Under the pieces are notes generated by a model, which worked only from the letters and a program-made list of their open reading frames with translations, had not been told where the DNA came from and did not search any database. DNA of 64,000 nt, from positions 62,001 through 126,000 of the forward strand of contig NZ_FOBD01000005.1 in the NCBI RefSeq assembly GCF_900109515.1, in the 5' to 3' direction. A program made the translations under genes and the position numbers. Each line of letters opens with the position of its first letter. Position 1 is the stretch's first letter. The stretch comes from Paenibacillus sp. OK003 (lineage in GTDB: Bacteria; Bacillota; Bacilli; Paenibacillales; Paenibacillaceae). Positions 1-8,140 of this stretch are shown here, piece after piece.

Positions 1-30
1 TTAGATCTGACAACATCATCATCACTCCGG

Positions 31-53
31 CGCCGAGCGTCGGGGCGTTTTTT
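31..53 (+). terminator. Probable terminator of a gene left of the window
   Basis: A short G+C-rich stem (31-36 against 40-47 with one bulged G) is followed by six T residues. It would end a plus-strand gene lying outside the window. The stem is short, so confidence is moderate. Confidence 0.5.
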
Positions 54-357
54 GCTTTTTATCGTATCGAATAAGCCCTATATAAAAAATGGCACGCCCT
101 GCAAATTTCCACGTATTACCTGATAACATTTCTTTTTCCGCCACCGATTGTTCAAGGATACCAGGCTCATTTCCCAGAGGTTACAAAATCTTATCCACGT
201 TGTCCCTCTAAAGATGAAATGGGATAAGCCCAAGCCACGTATATTATGAATATCCATATTAATCCACCCGAATGCGGCAACATCATGTACAATGAAATAA
301 AGTTCCAATGGTAAATATCGACATAAAGCTCCAACACATAGCGCGAAGGGAGGTCTG
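54..357. other. Gene-free upstream region of the VWA/TelA operon
   Basis: I see no convincing gene here. The only long open frame is on the minus strand, has no ribosome site and resembles nothing. The stretch should hold the promoter of the operon beginning at 358; TACAAT near 287 is a possible -10, but no matching -35 is clear. Confidence 0.4.
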
Positions 358-1098
358 ATGATTTACATGATAAAGTACATAAAACTGCTGGGGCTGATCT
401 TCGGCGTTGTGGTCATGAATGTTCTATTGTTCTCACCAGGATTCATCGGACTGGAGTTTGGCGGGGGAGCATTTACGACAGCGCTCTCGGTGACATTTCT
501 GTTCGGCAGCGTGATGGCGCTCTTCTATGGAAGCTACACCTTGTTGTTCAGACAGCCTGTAGTCCTGCCTGTGAAGAATATCGAAACCCATGAAGATTAT
601 GTGGAAGCGTTATCCTTTTATCGACGCATTAAAGTGCTTGAGGAAGATATCACATTGGGATTATCTCAACTAAGCCGCATGAAGAAAAAGAAAGAAACCC
701 TCCTGAACGTGCTGAATCAGCGATTTGATCCGGGGGAACTGAGTTACAAGAAATTTGCTTCGGTCACCCTCGAAGTGGAGAAGCTGTTATACCTCAACAT
801 CCGAAGTGTACTTAACCGACTTAATGTGTTCGATGAAGCGGAGTACGCCAGCCTGATGAAATCCAAATCCGCCACACTTCCCCAGAAGCTCTTTCAGGAA
901 AAGACCAAAGTATATAACGACTATCTGAGTTATGTGAAAAGCTCGCTTCATTCCAATGAGGAAATTCTTTTGAAACTCGACCAGTTAATGCTGGAAATTT
1001 CCCGCCTGGACAGCTTTGAAGCTGGCAATATCGAACAGATGCCTTGTATGCAGGAAATTGACCAATTAATCAAGCACACCAAATTATACAGACAGTGA
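358..1098 (+). CDS. Membrane protein with coiled-coil tail, first gene of VWA/TelA operon
   Basis: The 246-residue protein has two hydrophobic segments near the N terminus (about 8-26 and 36-62). A long charged, helix-prone cytoplasmic part with runs of Lys and Glu follows (about 75-240). AGGGAGGT lies just before the ATG; an in-frame ATG three codons later is possible. It ends 12 bases before the VWA-domain gene and is in operon with it and with TelA. Bacillus TelA homologues are often preceded by an unrelated membrane protein (XpaC in B. subtilis), but I do not see clear XpaC similarity. The function is unknown; a membrane platform for the VWA/TelA proteins is inference. Confidence 0.75.
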   Translation: MIYMIKYIKLLGLIFGVVVMNVLLFSPGFIGLEFGGGAFTTALSVTFLFGSVMALFYGSYTLLFRQPVVLPVKNIETHEDYVEALSFYRRIKVLEEDITLGLSQLSRMKKKKETLLNVLNQRFDPGELSYKKFASVTLEVEKLLYLNIRSVLNRLNVFDEAEYASLMKSKSATLPQKLFQEKTKVYNDYLSYVKSSLHSNEEILLKLDQLMLEISRLDSFEAGNIEQMPCMQEIDQLIKHTKLYRQ

Positions 1099-1110
1099 GG
1101 GGTTGTACGT

Positions 1111-2799
1111 ATGGCTAAGAAGGGAAAGTTTTTTTTCATATCGATCTTGATGCTGGTACTCGTGTTTGGCCTCGTATATGCAGGGATTACGCTGACGTCG
1201 AACGTTGGTAAATCCAGTACCCAGGTAACGACAGAGAATGCAGGCAAAGAGTTAGGCAAGCTGTATGCGGACATTGCGCCGGCAACGGCTGAACCCGTGA
1301 AGGGACAGATTGATCTCGATCCGGTGGATGTGGCTGAATCCCTGCCGGATATCTCCAAATTTCCGATCACGGTCGAGAATACAACGAATGATTATGTGGA
1401 AATCTTTTCATCCCCGGAGAAAGCAGGCACTGGCGGAGATGGCTGGTTGACCGAGGTTACCGAAGAGTTCAACAAGGCTAACATTACCGTTGACGGCAAA
1501 CAGGTCTCAGTAAAATTACGCAATATCGCATCCGGTACAGCGGCTGATTATATTAAGTCTGGTAAATATGTGCCTGATGCGTATACTCCCTCGAATGAGT
1601 TATGGGGCGAGATGGTAGCTGCCAGCGGAGTAAAGACAGACCTGGTATCCAACAGGCTGGTGGGGAACGTTCCCGGAATCGTCATCTCGAAAGCCAAATA
1701 TGATGCGCTGGTCGACACGTACGGCTCGGTTAATGTAAAAACTGTGACCGAAGCGATTGCGAACAATGAGCTCGCGATGGGGTACACCGATCCATTTGCC
1801 AGCTCCACAGGGCTGAACTTTCTCGTGACGGCACTCAACACATACGACAGCTCTAATCCGCTCGGAGAGAAAGCAATTGAGGGGTTCGAGAAATTCCAAG
1901 CGAACGTACCGTTTACGGCGTCCACAACTATTCAGATGCGTGAGGCAGCCAAGTCAGGGCGACTGGACGCATTTGTACTGGAGTATCAGACTTATGTAAA
2001 CACCGCAGATCTGAAAAGCGGATACGTCTTTACCCCTTTTGGCGTAAGACATGACAGCCCGCTGTATGCACTGGGGCAATTGCCGCAGAACAAGCAAGAG
2101 ATCATTAAGAAGTATGCGGAATTCGTAACCCAAGCGAAGTATCAGCAATCGGCTGAGGAATTCGGCTTCAACGGCTTGCAGGATTACAAGTCCGAATTGA
2201 ACACAGTGGATGGGGGCACCTTGTTGTCCGCTCAGAAAGTATGGAAAGAGAAAAAGAACGGCAGTAAACCGATTGCAGCCGTATTTGTAACCGACGTATC
2301 CGGGAGTATGGACGGCGAACCGCTGAACCGACTCAAGGAATCCTTGCGCAAAGGCCAGAAGTTCCTGGGCACAGATAACAGTATCGGCCTCGTTTCCTAC
2401 TCTAGTGGAGTAACGGTGAATCTGCCCATTGCCAAGTATGATACGAATCAGCAGTCGATGTTTGTTGGTACGGTGGATAGCCTGCAAGCAGGTGGCGGTA
2501 CGGCAACCTTTGATGGGATCGTCGTGGCGATGAAGATGCTGGAAGATTATATGGCTACTGATCCGAATGTGAAGCCATTGATCTTTGTCCTAAGTGATGG
2601 AGAAACCAATGAAGGTCATACACTGAAGGATATTCGTGATCTGGTCGAGACGTACAAAGTGCCAATCTACACGATTGGTTACAACGCGGACATCAAAGCT
2701 TTGGAGAGCATCTCCAGCATTAACGAAGCAGCGAGTATTAACGCGGATACCGACGATGTGGTGTACAAAATCGGTAACCTGTTCAACGTGCAGATGTAG
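1111..2799 (+). CDS. Membrane-anchored solute-binding-like protein fused to a VWA domain
   Basis: The 562-residue protein starts with a signal anchor (about 6-27). Residues about 90-370 resemble an extracellular solute-binding protein of the kind found in VWA fusions. A von Willebrand type A domain fills the C terminus, with an intact MIDAS metal site (D395, S397, S399 in TDVSGSMDG) and a later LSDGETNEG motif. The export signal places both domains outside the membrane. It sits between a membrane protein and TelA, which fits a membrane stress or metal-ion response role as in other Ter/Tel loci. Binding of a ligand by the first domain is inferred from fold similarity only. The GTA-rich spacer and ATG at 1111 give a clear start. 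Confidence 0.8.
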   Translation: MAKKGKFFFISILMLVLVFGLVYAGITLTSNVGKSSTQVTTENAGKELGKLYADIAPATAEPVKGQIDLDPVDVAESLPDISKFPITVENTTNDYVEIFSSPEKAGTGGDGWLTEVTEEFNKANITVDGKQVSVKLRNIASGTAADYIKSGKYVPDAYTPSNELWGEMVAASGVKTDLVSNRLVGNVPGIVISKAKYDALVDTYGSVNVKTVTEAIANNELAMGYTDPFASSTGLNFLVTALNTYDSSNPLGEKAIEGFEKFQANVPFTASTTIQMREAAKSGRLDAFVLEYQTYVNTADLKSGYVFTPFGVRHDSPLYALGQLPQNKQEIIKKYAEFVTQAKYQQSAEEFGFNGLQDYKSELNTVDGGTLLSAQKVWKEKKNGSKPIAAVFVTDVSGSMDGEPLNRLKESLRKGQKFLGTDNSIGLVSYSSGVTVNLPIAKYDTNQQSMFVGTVDSLQAGGGTATFDGIVVAMKMLEDYMATDPNVKPLIFVLSDGETNEGHTLKDIRDLVETYKVPIYTIGYNADIKALESISSINEAASINADTDDVVYKIGNLFNVQM

Positions 2800-2880
2800 C
2801 ACGGGGACTGCACTCAAATTGACCTAATGTAAGGTTCATTATTCCATTTTATATTGCACGTAATTGAAGGGGGAACTTGG

Positions 2881-4020
2881 ATGTCGTTTTCGATGGAGAT
2901 ACCTAGCCAGAAGGAAATTCAGAAGGTGATTGAGGAGGAGATAAAGCCCGTACCTGCCGAGGTGGCGGAGCTGCAGCAAGTCGCCAATGCCAACGTGGAG
3001 ATGATCATGACACTGGATCTCGAATCGTTGGAGAAACGCAAGGAGATTCTGCAATCCATTGACGGCTTTGGCATGAACACGATGAGATCCTCTTCCGAGA
3101 AAAACGCGTTGCTTCAAGTCTCCGTTGGACATCTGTCCAAGACGGGAGACGAGGGCGGTCAGGTCGCCAAAGGCTTGACCGAGCTGCATATGCAACTGAA
3201 GGATCTCGACCCCAGCGTGGTCGACTTTGCCAAGACCGGATTCCTTGGCAAATTGTTCAATCCGCTGCGGGCGTATTTCCTGAAATACCAGAAGGCTGAC
3301 GCGGTCATCGCTGATATTGTGACCTCACTGGATAAAGGCAGAGCGACCTTGAGAAACGACAATACAACACTGGAGATTGAACAGCAAAATCTGCGGGAGC
3401 TCACCAAAAGATTGCAAAAGGAAATTCAGCTTGGGGTGCTGATGGATGAGTCGATTGACGCACAGATTGAAGCTGCCAAAGTCCGTAACGAGGACCCGGA
3501 GAAAGTCCGCTTTATCACGGAAGAAGTACTGTTCCCGCTTCGTCAGCGGGTCATGGATTTACAGCAAATGCTGGTGGTGAACCAGCAGGGCATCATGGCA
3601 ATTGAAGTTGTCATCCGCAACAACAAGGAGCTGATCCGTGGTGTTGATCGGGCGAAAAACGTTACGATCTCGGCATTGAAAATTGCCGTCACTGTTGCGA
3701 GTGCACTGTACAATCAGAAGATTGTATTGCAGAAAATTGAACTGCTTAACCGGACGACCAACGACCTGATCGCAGGTACGTCCAAAATGCTGAAAGATCA
3801 GGGCATTGCCATCCAGAAGCAAGCTTATGATGCCAGCATTTCGGTTGATACGATGAAGCAGGCGTTCACGGATGTGCTTTCCGCACTCGACTCCATCAGT
3901 ATCTATAAGCAGGAGGCATTGCCAAGGATGCGGGAGACCATTAATCAGTTCCGTGAACTGGCGGATACCGGGGAGCAGCAGATTCAGCGGTTGGAGAAAG
4001 GGCAGAAGCTGGGGCTGTAG
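2881..4020 (+). CDS. telA: TelA-type toxic anion resistance protein
   Basis: This 379-residue soluble, helix-rich protein belongs to the TelA (YaaN/YceH) family, which is linked to tellurite and other toxic-anion or cell-envelope stress resistance; its biochemical activity is not known. Family features include the acidic N terminus (IPSQKEIQKVIEEEIKP), the central FLGKLFNPLRAYFLKYQKAD segment and a long coiled-coil region ending in RLEKG. The start is set at ATG 2881 because GAAGGGGGA lies at the right distance before it; an upstream in-frame start lacks a ribosome site. It is last in an operon with the VWA fusion and is followed by a strong terminator. The remaining Ter genes of this class lie about 56 kb away at the right end of the window. 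Confidence 0.88.
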   Translation: MSFSMEIPSQKEIQKVIEEEIKPVPAEVAELQQVANANVEMIMTLDLESLEKRKEILQSIDGFGMNTMRSSSEKNALLQVSVGHLSKTGDEGGQVAKGLTELHMQLKDLDPSVVDFAKTGFLGKLFNPLRAYFLKYQKADAVIADIVTSLDKGRATLRNDNTTLEIEQQNLRELTKRLQKEIQLGVLMDESIDAQIEAAKVRNEDPEKVRFITEEVLFPLRQRVMDLQQMLVVNQQGIMAIEVVIRNNKELIRGVDRAKNVTISALKIAVTVASALYNQKIVLQKIELLNRTTNDLIAGTSKMLKDQGIAIQKQAYDASISVDTMKQAFTDVLSALDSISIYKQEALPRMRETINQFRELADTGEQQIQRLEKGQKLGL

Positions 4021-4072
4021 TTAGAGAATAGAAATAAATAAGTATTAGATTGTTATCTTTATTTATAATTAG

Positions 4073-4118
4073 AAAAAGCGACCGTTCCTCATACAGACAT
4101 GGGGAATGGTCGCTTTTT
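4073..4118. terminator. Bidirectional terminator
   Basis: A 16-base stem (AAAAAGCGACCGTTCC with GGAATGGTCGCTTTTT) has A/T runs on both sides. It can end the TelA operon on the plus strand and the secreted-protein gene on the minus strand. Confidence 0.85.
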
Positions 4119-4139
4119 GGGCTTCTATGAAGATGGGTA

Positions 4140-4757
4140 CTAATTTTCATACCCAATATTTCTTGCATAAGCGTATAGCTTCTGATTGCATTGGTCAAGC
4201 AAAACGCCAGCCGCTTTTACTTTGGCAGCGCCCTGTTGCAGTATCTTGATATTCACTTTGTTTTTGGAAACAGCCTGTTTGTACAACATGTATCCTTCAA
4301 GTTGAAGGTAGGTTCCCTTGACGAAATAGGCATGTATTTTCTTGAGTTCTGAATTGGTGGGCTTGATTTGTTTTGCCATGGAGACCATTTTCGTATAATT
4401 GGGTATCACCGTATTCGTAAGTTTGAGATACATGGACTTGCGATTGGCTGAAGTTACCTCTCCGCCGACGCTTCTTAATGTGTCAATGGCCTTATTCTCA
4501 TAAGGCACGAGAGTAGCTATCTGATCAAGGTATTTTTCGAATTCCTCTTGATCTTTAGTGAGCTTCTGTTCTGTCTCAGAAAATTCCGACTCGTCCGTAA
4601 ACTCTTCACTGAAATGCTCTTCGTCTTCACTATAACTCTGATCTGAATATGTAGAGGCGGCTACTTTGGCTGCATCGGCAGATGCTGCTGGAGAGAGCAG
4701 CACTCCGCCAAGTAAAACAAAACTTGTAATCGATGATATAATCCACGAATTCTTCAA
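4140..4757 (-). CDS. Secreted protein of unknown function, paralogue of the protein at 22310-22888
   Basis: The product has a signal peptide (about 1-28), a very acidic Ser/Glu/Asp-rich stretch, and a helical C-terminal domain with SANRKSMYLKLTNTVIPNYTK. That segment matches the second protein in this window (SSNRKSVFLKLTNTAIPNYTK) almost word for word, and the whole C-terminal domains align. I place the start at a TTG (4757), because MKNSWIISSITSFVLLGG then lines up with MKKSWVLSIIMSFVLLGG of the paralogue. An ATG four codons upstream abuts the AAAGGAGG site with no spacing. Family and role are not recognised; both copies look exported and share a promoter-like box. Confidence 0.8.
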   Translation of the reverse strand: MKNSWIISSITSFVLLGGVLLSPAASADAAKVAASTYSDQSYSEDEEHFSEEFTDESEFSETEQKLTKDQEEFEKYLDQIATLVPYENKAIDTLRSVGGEVTSANRKSMYLKLTNTVIPNYTKMVSMAKQIKPTNSELKKIHAYFVKGTYLQLEGYMLYKQAVSKNKVNIKILQQGAAKVKAAGVLLDQCNQKLYAYARNIGYEN

Positions 4758-4795
4758 ATATGTTGTCATCCTCCTTTTGTTTTATCCCATTGGAT

Positions 4796-4824
4796 AATCT
4801 AACATATAGATACCAGAAATTACA
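4796..4824 (-). promoter_or_regulatory. Promoter box shared with the paralogous gene
   Basis: Read on the minus strand, CCTGTAATTTCT stands 17 bases before TAGATTATCC. The same two blocks with the same spacing precede the paralogue at 22934-22962. The -35-like part (TGTAAT) is unlike the housekeeping TTGACA, so an alternative sigma factor or a regulator site is possible. Confidence 0.6.
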
Positions 4825-4911
4825 GGGATGTATTTACATAAAGATAATGGTCAATTTTTTTCATAATTCCGCTCAATCACTAGACTATAGGGAAGTAGGG
4901 CGATATCAATA

Positions 4912-5505
4912 TTAGTCACTCAGTACGACATTGCCAGGTTTGTAATTAATGATTTTAAATAACTCGTCTGCCATATAAGCGGGACTATGCTTGAATTCCT
5001 GCCGAATCCATTCAATAATCATGCCAAAGATCGCATGGGATTGATAACTTGCCAGCAGCTCGCGATTGATGTGGGATGGAAATATTTCGTTGAGGTCCTG
5101 AAGAGCAAGGTCACGCAGAACATCGCAGATCATCTGCTGAAAATTGGAGGATGCCTCCGATTTCACGACAAGGGTGTAGAATTGCGCATGCTGATGCACG
5201 TGTTCGAATATTTTGATTGCCGAAGAGGGCATATGACTTACTTCAAATATTTCTTTATCCAGATAAGGCTCACGATAGGAGAAGACCAGATCCTTAATAA
5301 TGTCATCGATGATCTCATTGAACAGGTCTTCTTTGTATTGATAGTGTCTATAAAACGTTCCCCGATTCAGATCGGCCAGCTGCACGATTTCGGTAATGGA
5401 TATTTCTTTGAATGACTGCTTTTGCATTAATTGAATGAGGGCATCCTTCAGCGCCGCTTTGGATTTCTTGATTCTACGATCCATGGAACTCGGAATTTCG
5501 GTCAT
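4912..5505 (-). CDS. TetR/AcrR-family transcriptional regulator
   Basis: The 197-residue protein has the N-terminal TetR helix-turn-helix (about 12-58; SITEIVQLADLNRGTFYRHY). Its C-terminal ligand domain resembles those of TetR proteins next to dehydrogenase genes. ACGAGGAG precedes the ATG. It is divergent from the short-chain dehydrogenase at 5696. A 24-base imperfect palindrome sits just after that gene's -10, so repression of the dehydrogenase and perhaps of itself is likely. The ligand is unknown. Confidence 0.88.
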   Translation of the reverse strand: MTEIPSSMDRRIKKSKAALKDALIQLMQKQSFKEISITEIVQLADLNRGTFYRHYQYKEDLFNEIIDDIIKDLVFSYREPYLDKEIFEVSHMPSSAIKIFEHVHQHAQFYTLVVKSEASSNFQQMICDVLRDLALQDLNEIFPSHINRELLASYQSHAIFGMIIEWIRQEFKHSPAYMADELFKIINYKPGNVVLSD

Positions 5506-5597
5506 ATGCAGTACTCCTCGTAAATAGGTATTTTAAGATAAAGTACATTCGGAATTAGAAGTGTTGATTAACGTACAATTGGGAAAGCTTTTACTGA

Positions 5598-5661
5598 TTG
5601 AAGAGGAATGCTATGACTTATTATACTAAGGATAAGAGTTAATGAACATTTGTTTGTTAAC
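5598..5661 (+). promoter_or_regulatory. SDR promoter with palindromic TetR-type operator
   Basis: TTGAAG (5598-5603) and TATACT (5622-5627) are 18 bases apart. An imperfect palindrome at 5638-5661 (GTTAA..AACA..TGTT..TTAAC) covers the expected start of transcription, the usual place for a TetR repressor to bind. Confidence 0.65.
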
Positions 5662-5695
5662 TTATTGTAAACGAATACATGGAGGATGATACAAT

Positions 5696-6454
5696 ATGAG
5701 ACTTCAAGATAAAGTGGCTGTAGTAACAGGTGCAGGTTCAGGCATGGGTAAAGCAATTGCAACACTGTACGCGCAAGAAGGGGCTAAGGTGGTTGTATCG
5801 GATATCAATGAAGCTTCAGCGCAGGCGGTTGCTGAGGATATCAAGGCAAATGGTGGAGAAGCGACGTTTGTGGTTGCCAATGTGGCGAAGGAAGAAGATA
5901 TTCAGAACCTGATCGATACGACGGTTAACACCTATGGAACAGTGGACATTCTGGTCAATAATGCAGGCATTATGGACAGTATGGAACCAGCTGGTGACAT
6001 TGTGGATGACAAATGGGAGCGGATCTTTGCAATCAACACAACAAGTGTCATGCGTGCTACCCGCAAAGTGCTGCCAATCTTCCTGGAAAAACAAAAAGGC
6101 GTTATCGTCAACATCGCTTCAGCAGGCGGATTGCATGGTGCACGTGCAGGCGCGGCTTATACGGCTTCCAAACATGCAGTTGTGGGATTCACCAAAAATA
6201 CAGGCTTCATGTATGCACAGCAAGGTATTCGCTGTAACGCCATTGCTCCGGGTGGGGTTGAAACCAATATTGCTTCCACAATGACAAACATTAACCACTT
6301 CGGTGCCAGCAGACAACAGCTGGGAATGGCGATCAATCCCCGTGCAGGTAAAAGTGAAGAAATTGCACAGGTAGCTCTGTTCCTTGGTTCGGATGAATCC
6401 AGCTTCGTGAACGGAACAGTCGTAACGGCAGATGCGGGATGGAGCTCTTACTAA
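5696..6454 (+). CDS. Short-chain dehydrogenase/reductase (SDR)
   Basis: The 252-residue protein is a classical SDR. It has the dinucleotide-binding TGAGSGMG motif (11-18), NNAG in the middle, and the catalytic YTASK (Tyr155, Lys159). It would oxidise or reduce a small alcohol or ketone with NAD(P)(H) in the cytoplasm. The substrate cannot be read from the sequence; close relatives are labelled 3-oxoacyl-ACP reductase or glucose dehydrogenase without proof. GGAGG at 5681-5685 sets the start. It is transcribed alone, divergent from its likely TetR repressor, and ends at a hairpin. Confidence 0.9.
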   Translation: MRLQDKVAVVTGAGSGMGKAIATLYAQEGAKVVVSDINEASAQAVAEDIKANGGEATFVVANVAKEEDIQNLIDTTVNTYGTVDILVNNAGIMDSMEPAGDIVDDKWERIFAINTTSVMRATRKVLPIFLEKQKGVIVNIASAGGLHGARAGAAYTASKHAVVGFTKNTGFMYAQQGIRCNAIAPGGVETNIASTMTNINHFGASRQQLGMAINPRAGKSEEIAQVALFLGSDESSFVNGTVVTADAGWSSY

Positions 6455-6557
6455 TCTGTCGTTAAGCGCAGAATTCATCAGGAATGAGGAAGTTGTCAAT
6501 ACGAAGCCTGCTTGTTTCTGTTCTGCTAGTTAGTAATGTTAAATAACTGAAATATGA

Positions 6558-6590
6558 AAGAAGCTCATACCGATGTATGGGCTTCTTTTT
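6558..6590. terminator. Terminator after SDR gene
   Basis: The stem GAAGCTCATAC/GTATGGGCTTC is followed by TTTTT. On the other strand a shorter T run may help end the LacI-type gene. Confidence 0.8.
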
Positions 6591-6635
6591 GCATGTCCGT
6601 AACAGGCGAGAATGTGGAACATCAAACCAGCAGGA

Positions 6636-6645
6636 CAAACGTTTG
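6636..6645. promoter_or_regulatory. LacI-family operator core (distal copy)
   Basis: The perfect palindrome CAAACGTTTG, followed by CAC, matches the two copies near the MalE promoter. It lies 12 bases beyond the stop codon of the regulator gene, about 1.25 kb from the next copy. MalR-type regulators bind GCAAACGTTTGC-like sites. A role in DNA looping is inference. Confidence 0.55.
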
Positions 6646-6656
6646 CACAAACATGT

Positions 6657-7685
6657 CTACACATTTCCGGATAACGTAAATAGGGACGAATCCCGAACAA
6701 TTAAGCGGTGCGGAATAATGACCGGATTCTGAGGCAACTGCTCCCCATTTAGAATTTTCAGCAGTACCTGAACCGCGGTATAGCCCAGCTGATAGGTTCC
6801 GATATCAATTGAACTGAGCGGAGGGGATGCAAGTTCCGACAAGGCAATATTGTTAAAGCTCACAACACTAATATCTTCAGGAACGTTATATCCCAGCTCG
6901 GCCAGAGCGCGAAGTACACCAAAGGCAACATTGTCATCAATGACAACGAGGGCGGTTGGCCTGTCGGGTAACGACATGAACAGGGACATCGACCGGAAGC
7001 CGCTTTCCTGCAGGAATTCTCCCTCCACGATCCAGTCATTGTTAGCATCAAGACCCGCTTCTTCAAGCGCGTTTTTGTATCCAAGCAGGCGATCATGAGA
7101 CAACGTCAAATCTGGTGGTCCGCTAACAAATCCGACTCGTTTATGCCCTTGGGCAATCAGATGTGTGGTTGCATCGAATGCTGTCTGTACATTGTTATTG
7201 TCCACCATCGGTGCATCGGGATGCGTTTCGCTGCGGCCAATCAGTACAAAAGGAAACTTTTCCGCCTCCAAAAACGAAATAATCGGATCTTCCCTTTTGG
7301 AGCCAAGCAGCAAAATACCATCCACGCGTCGCCCATGTACCAGGCGGGATATGGCATTCAACTCATCGCTGGAAGACGTTTCGGTGGATAGAAGAAGTTC
7401 ATAATTCATGCGGGTGGCATGTGTAATAATTCCCCGAAGCAACTCTCCGAAAAAGTAGTTCTGAAACAGCTCTTCAGCAGGTCGGGGCAGCATGATACCC
7501 AGGGTTTGAGTCGTTTTGGAAACAAGGCTTTTGGCCATCATATTTGGATGATAATTCATTTCTTTCATGATTTGCTTCACTTTGAGTGACGTTTCCGAAC
7601 TGATTCTGGGATGGTTGGAAATAACCCGTGAGACCGTAGAAGGGGATACACCCGCCAATTTGGCAATATCTTTGATTGTAATCAT
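6657..7685 (-). CDS. LacI-family regulator of maltose/maltodextrin uptake (MalR-like)
   Basis: The 342-residue protein begins with a LacI helix-turn-helix and hinge (IKDIAKLAGVSPSTVSRV, residues 3-20). A periplasmic-binding-protein-like sensor domain follows (about 60-335). It is divergent from the MalE-MalF-MalG operon. Three CAAACGTTTG palindromes of the MalR type lie around the locus, at 6636, 7883 and 8020. It probably represses the importer until maltose, maltodextrin or cyclodextrin is present. The effector is inferred from the neighbours and not from the sequence. Confidence 0.88.
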   Translation of the reverse strand: MITIKDIAKLAGVSPSTVSRVISNHPRISSETSLKVKQIMKEMNYHPNMMAKSLVSKTTQTLGIMLPRPAEELFQNYFFGELLRGIITHATRMNYELLLSTETSSSDELNAISRLVHGRRVDGILLLGSKREDPIISFLEAEKFPFVLIGRSETHPDAPMVDNNNVQTAFDATTHLIAQGHKRVGFVSGPPDLTLSHDRLLGYKNALEEAGLDANNDWIVEGEFLQESGFRSMSLFMSLPDRPTALVVIDDNVAFGVLRALAELGYNVPEDISVVSFNNIALSELASPPLSSIDIGTYQLGYTAVQVLLKILNGEQLPQNPVIIPHRLIVRDSSLFTLSGNV

Positions 7686-7882
7686 GTGAAAAATCCCTTC
7701 TGTACAAGCATTTCAACATGTCTCCTATGTTAATTCAAAGACTTCGATAAATCAATTGCTAACTGTTTCATGGTGAAGAGGGGAAACGAAAAATAAAGGA
7801 AGATGGTGGGAGATCAAGCAAATCGGAAATTACAGGAATATATGCCCAAAAAGTGAAGGAAAATGAGCGAAAATGACTTGTG

Positions 7883-7892
7883 CAAACGTTTG
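7883..7892. promoter_or_regulatory. LacI-family operator core
   Basis: CAAACGTTTG sits inside the extended symmetric context TTGTGCAAACGTTTGTGCAA, in the gap between the divergent regulator and importer genes. It is 137 bases from the copy at 8020. Confidence 0.7.
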
Positions 7893-7929
7893 TGCAAATA
7901 AAGTTCGCTATTGTATGATGTGATTGTTA

Positions 7930-7944
7930 TTATAGCGCTTACAT
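7930..7944 (-). promoter_or_regulatory. Probable CcpA cre site
   Basis: On the minus strand ATGTAAGCGCTATAA fits the Bacillus cre consensus WTGNNARCGNWWWCA with one mismatch. It lies upstream of the MalE gene, so glucose repression of maltodextrin uptake is expected. Confidence 0.65.
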
Positions 7945-8019
7945 AACTTGAATCAACATACATCTTAGAGAATTCATCCCGATTACATAAGGATTGGACC
8001 AGTCTGAGGTTAATATGAG

Positions 8020-8029
8020 CAAACGTTTG
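8020..8029. promoter_or_regulatory. LacI-family operator core (MalE-proximal)
   Basis: CAAACGTTTG within GAGCAAACGTTTGTATAG lies 112 bases before the MalE start codon. It probably blocks the importer promoter. Confidence 0.65.
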
Positions 8030-8140
8030 TATAGCTTTCAAACGGATACACGAACTTCGGAGTACAGGAACAGTACACAGAAAAACGGGTGAAAAGCGCG
8101 AGTACAGCATCGATCATGACTACGAAAAGGGGGAAATTCA

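Noticed and set aside
78..308. Open frame of 76 codons on the minus strand
   Set aside because: No ribosome site, unlikely composition, and it lies across the probable promoter region of the 358 operon.
7826..7845. A third GAAATTACAGGAAT, like the box before the two secreted paralogues
   Set aside because: The partner block TTAGATTATCC is absent at the required 17-base distance, and no gene starts nearby in that direction.
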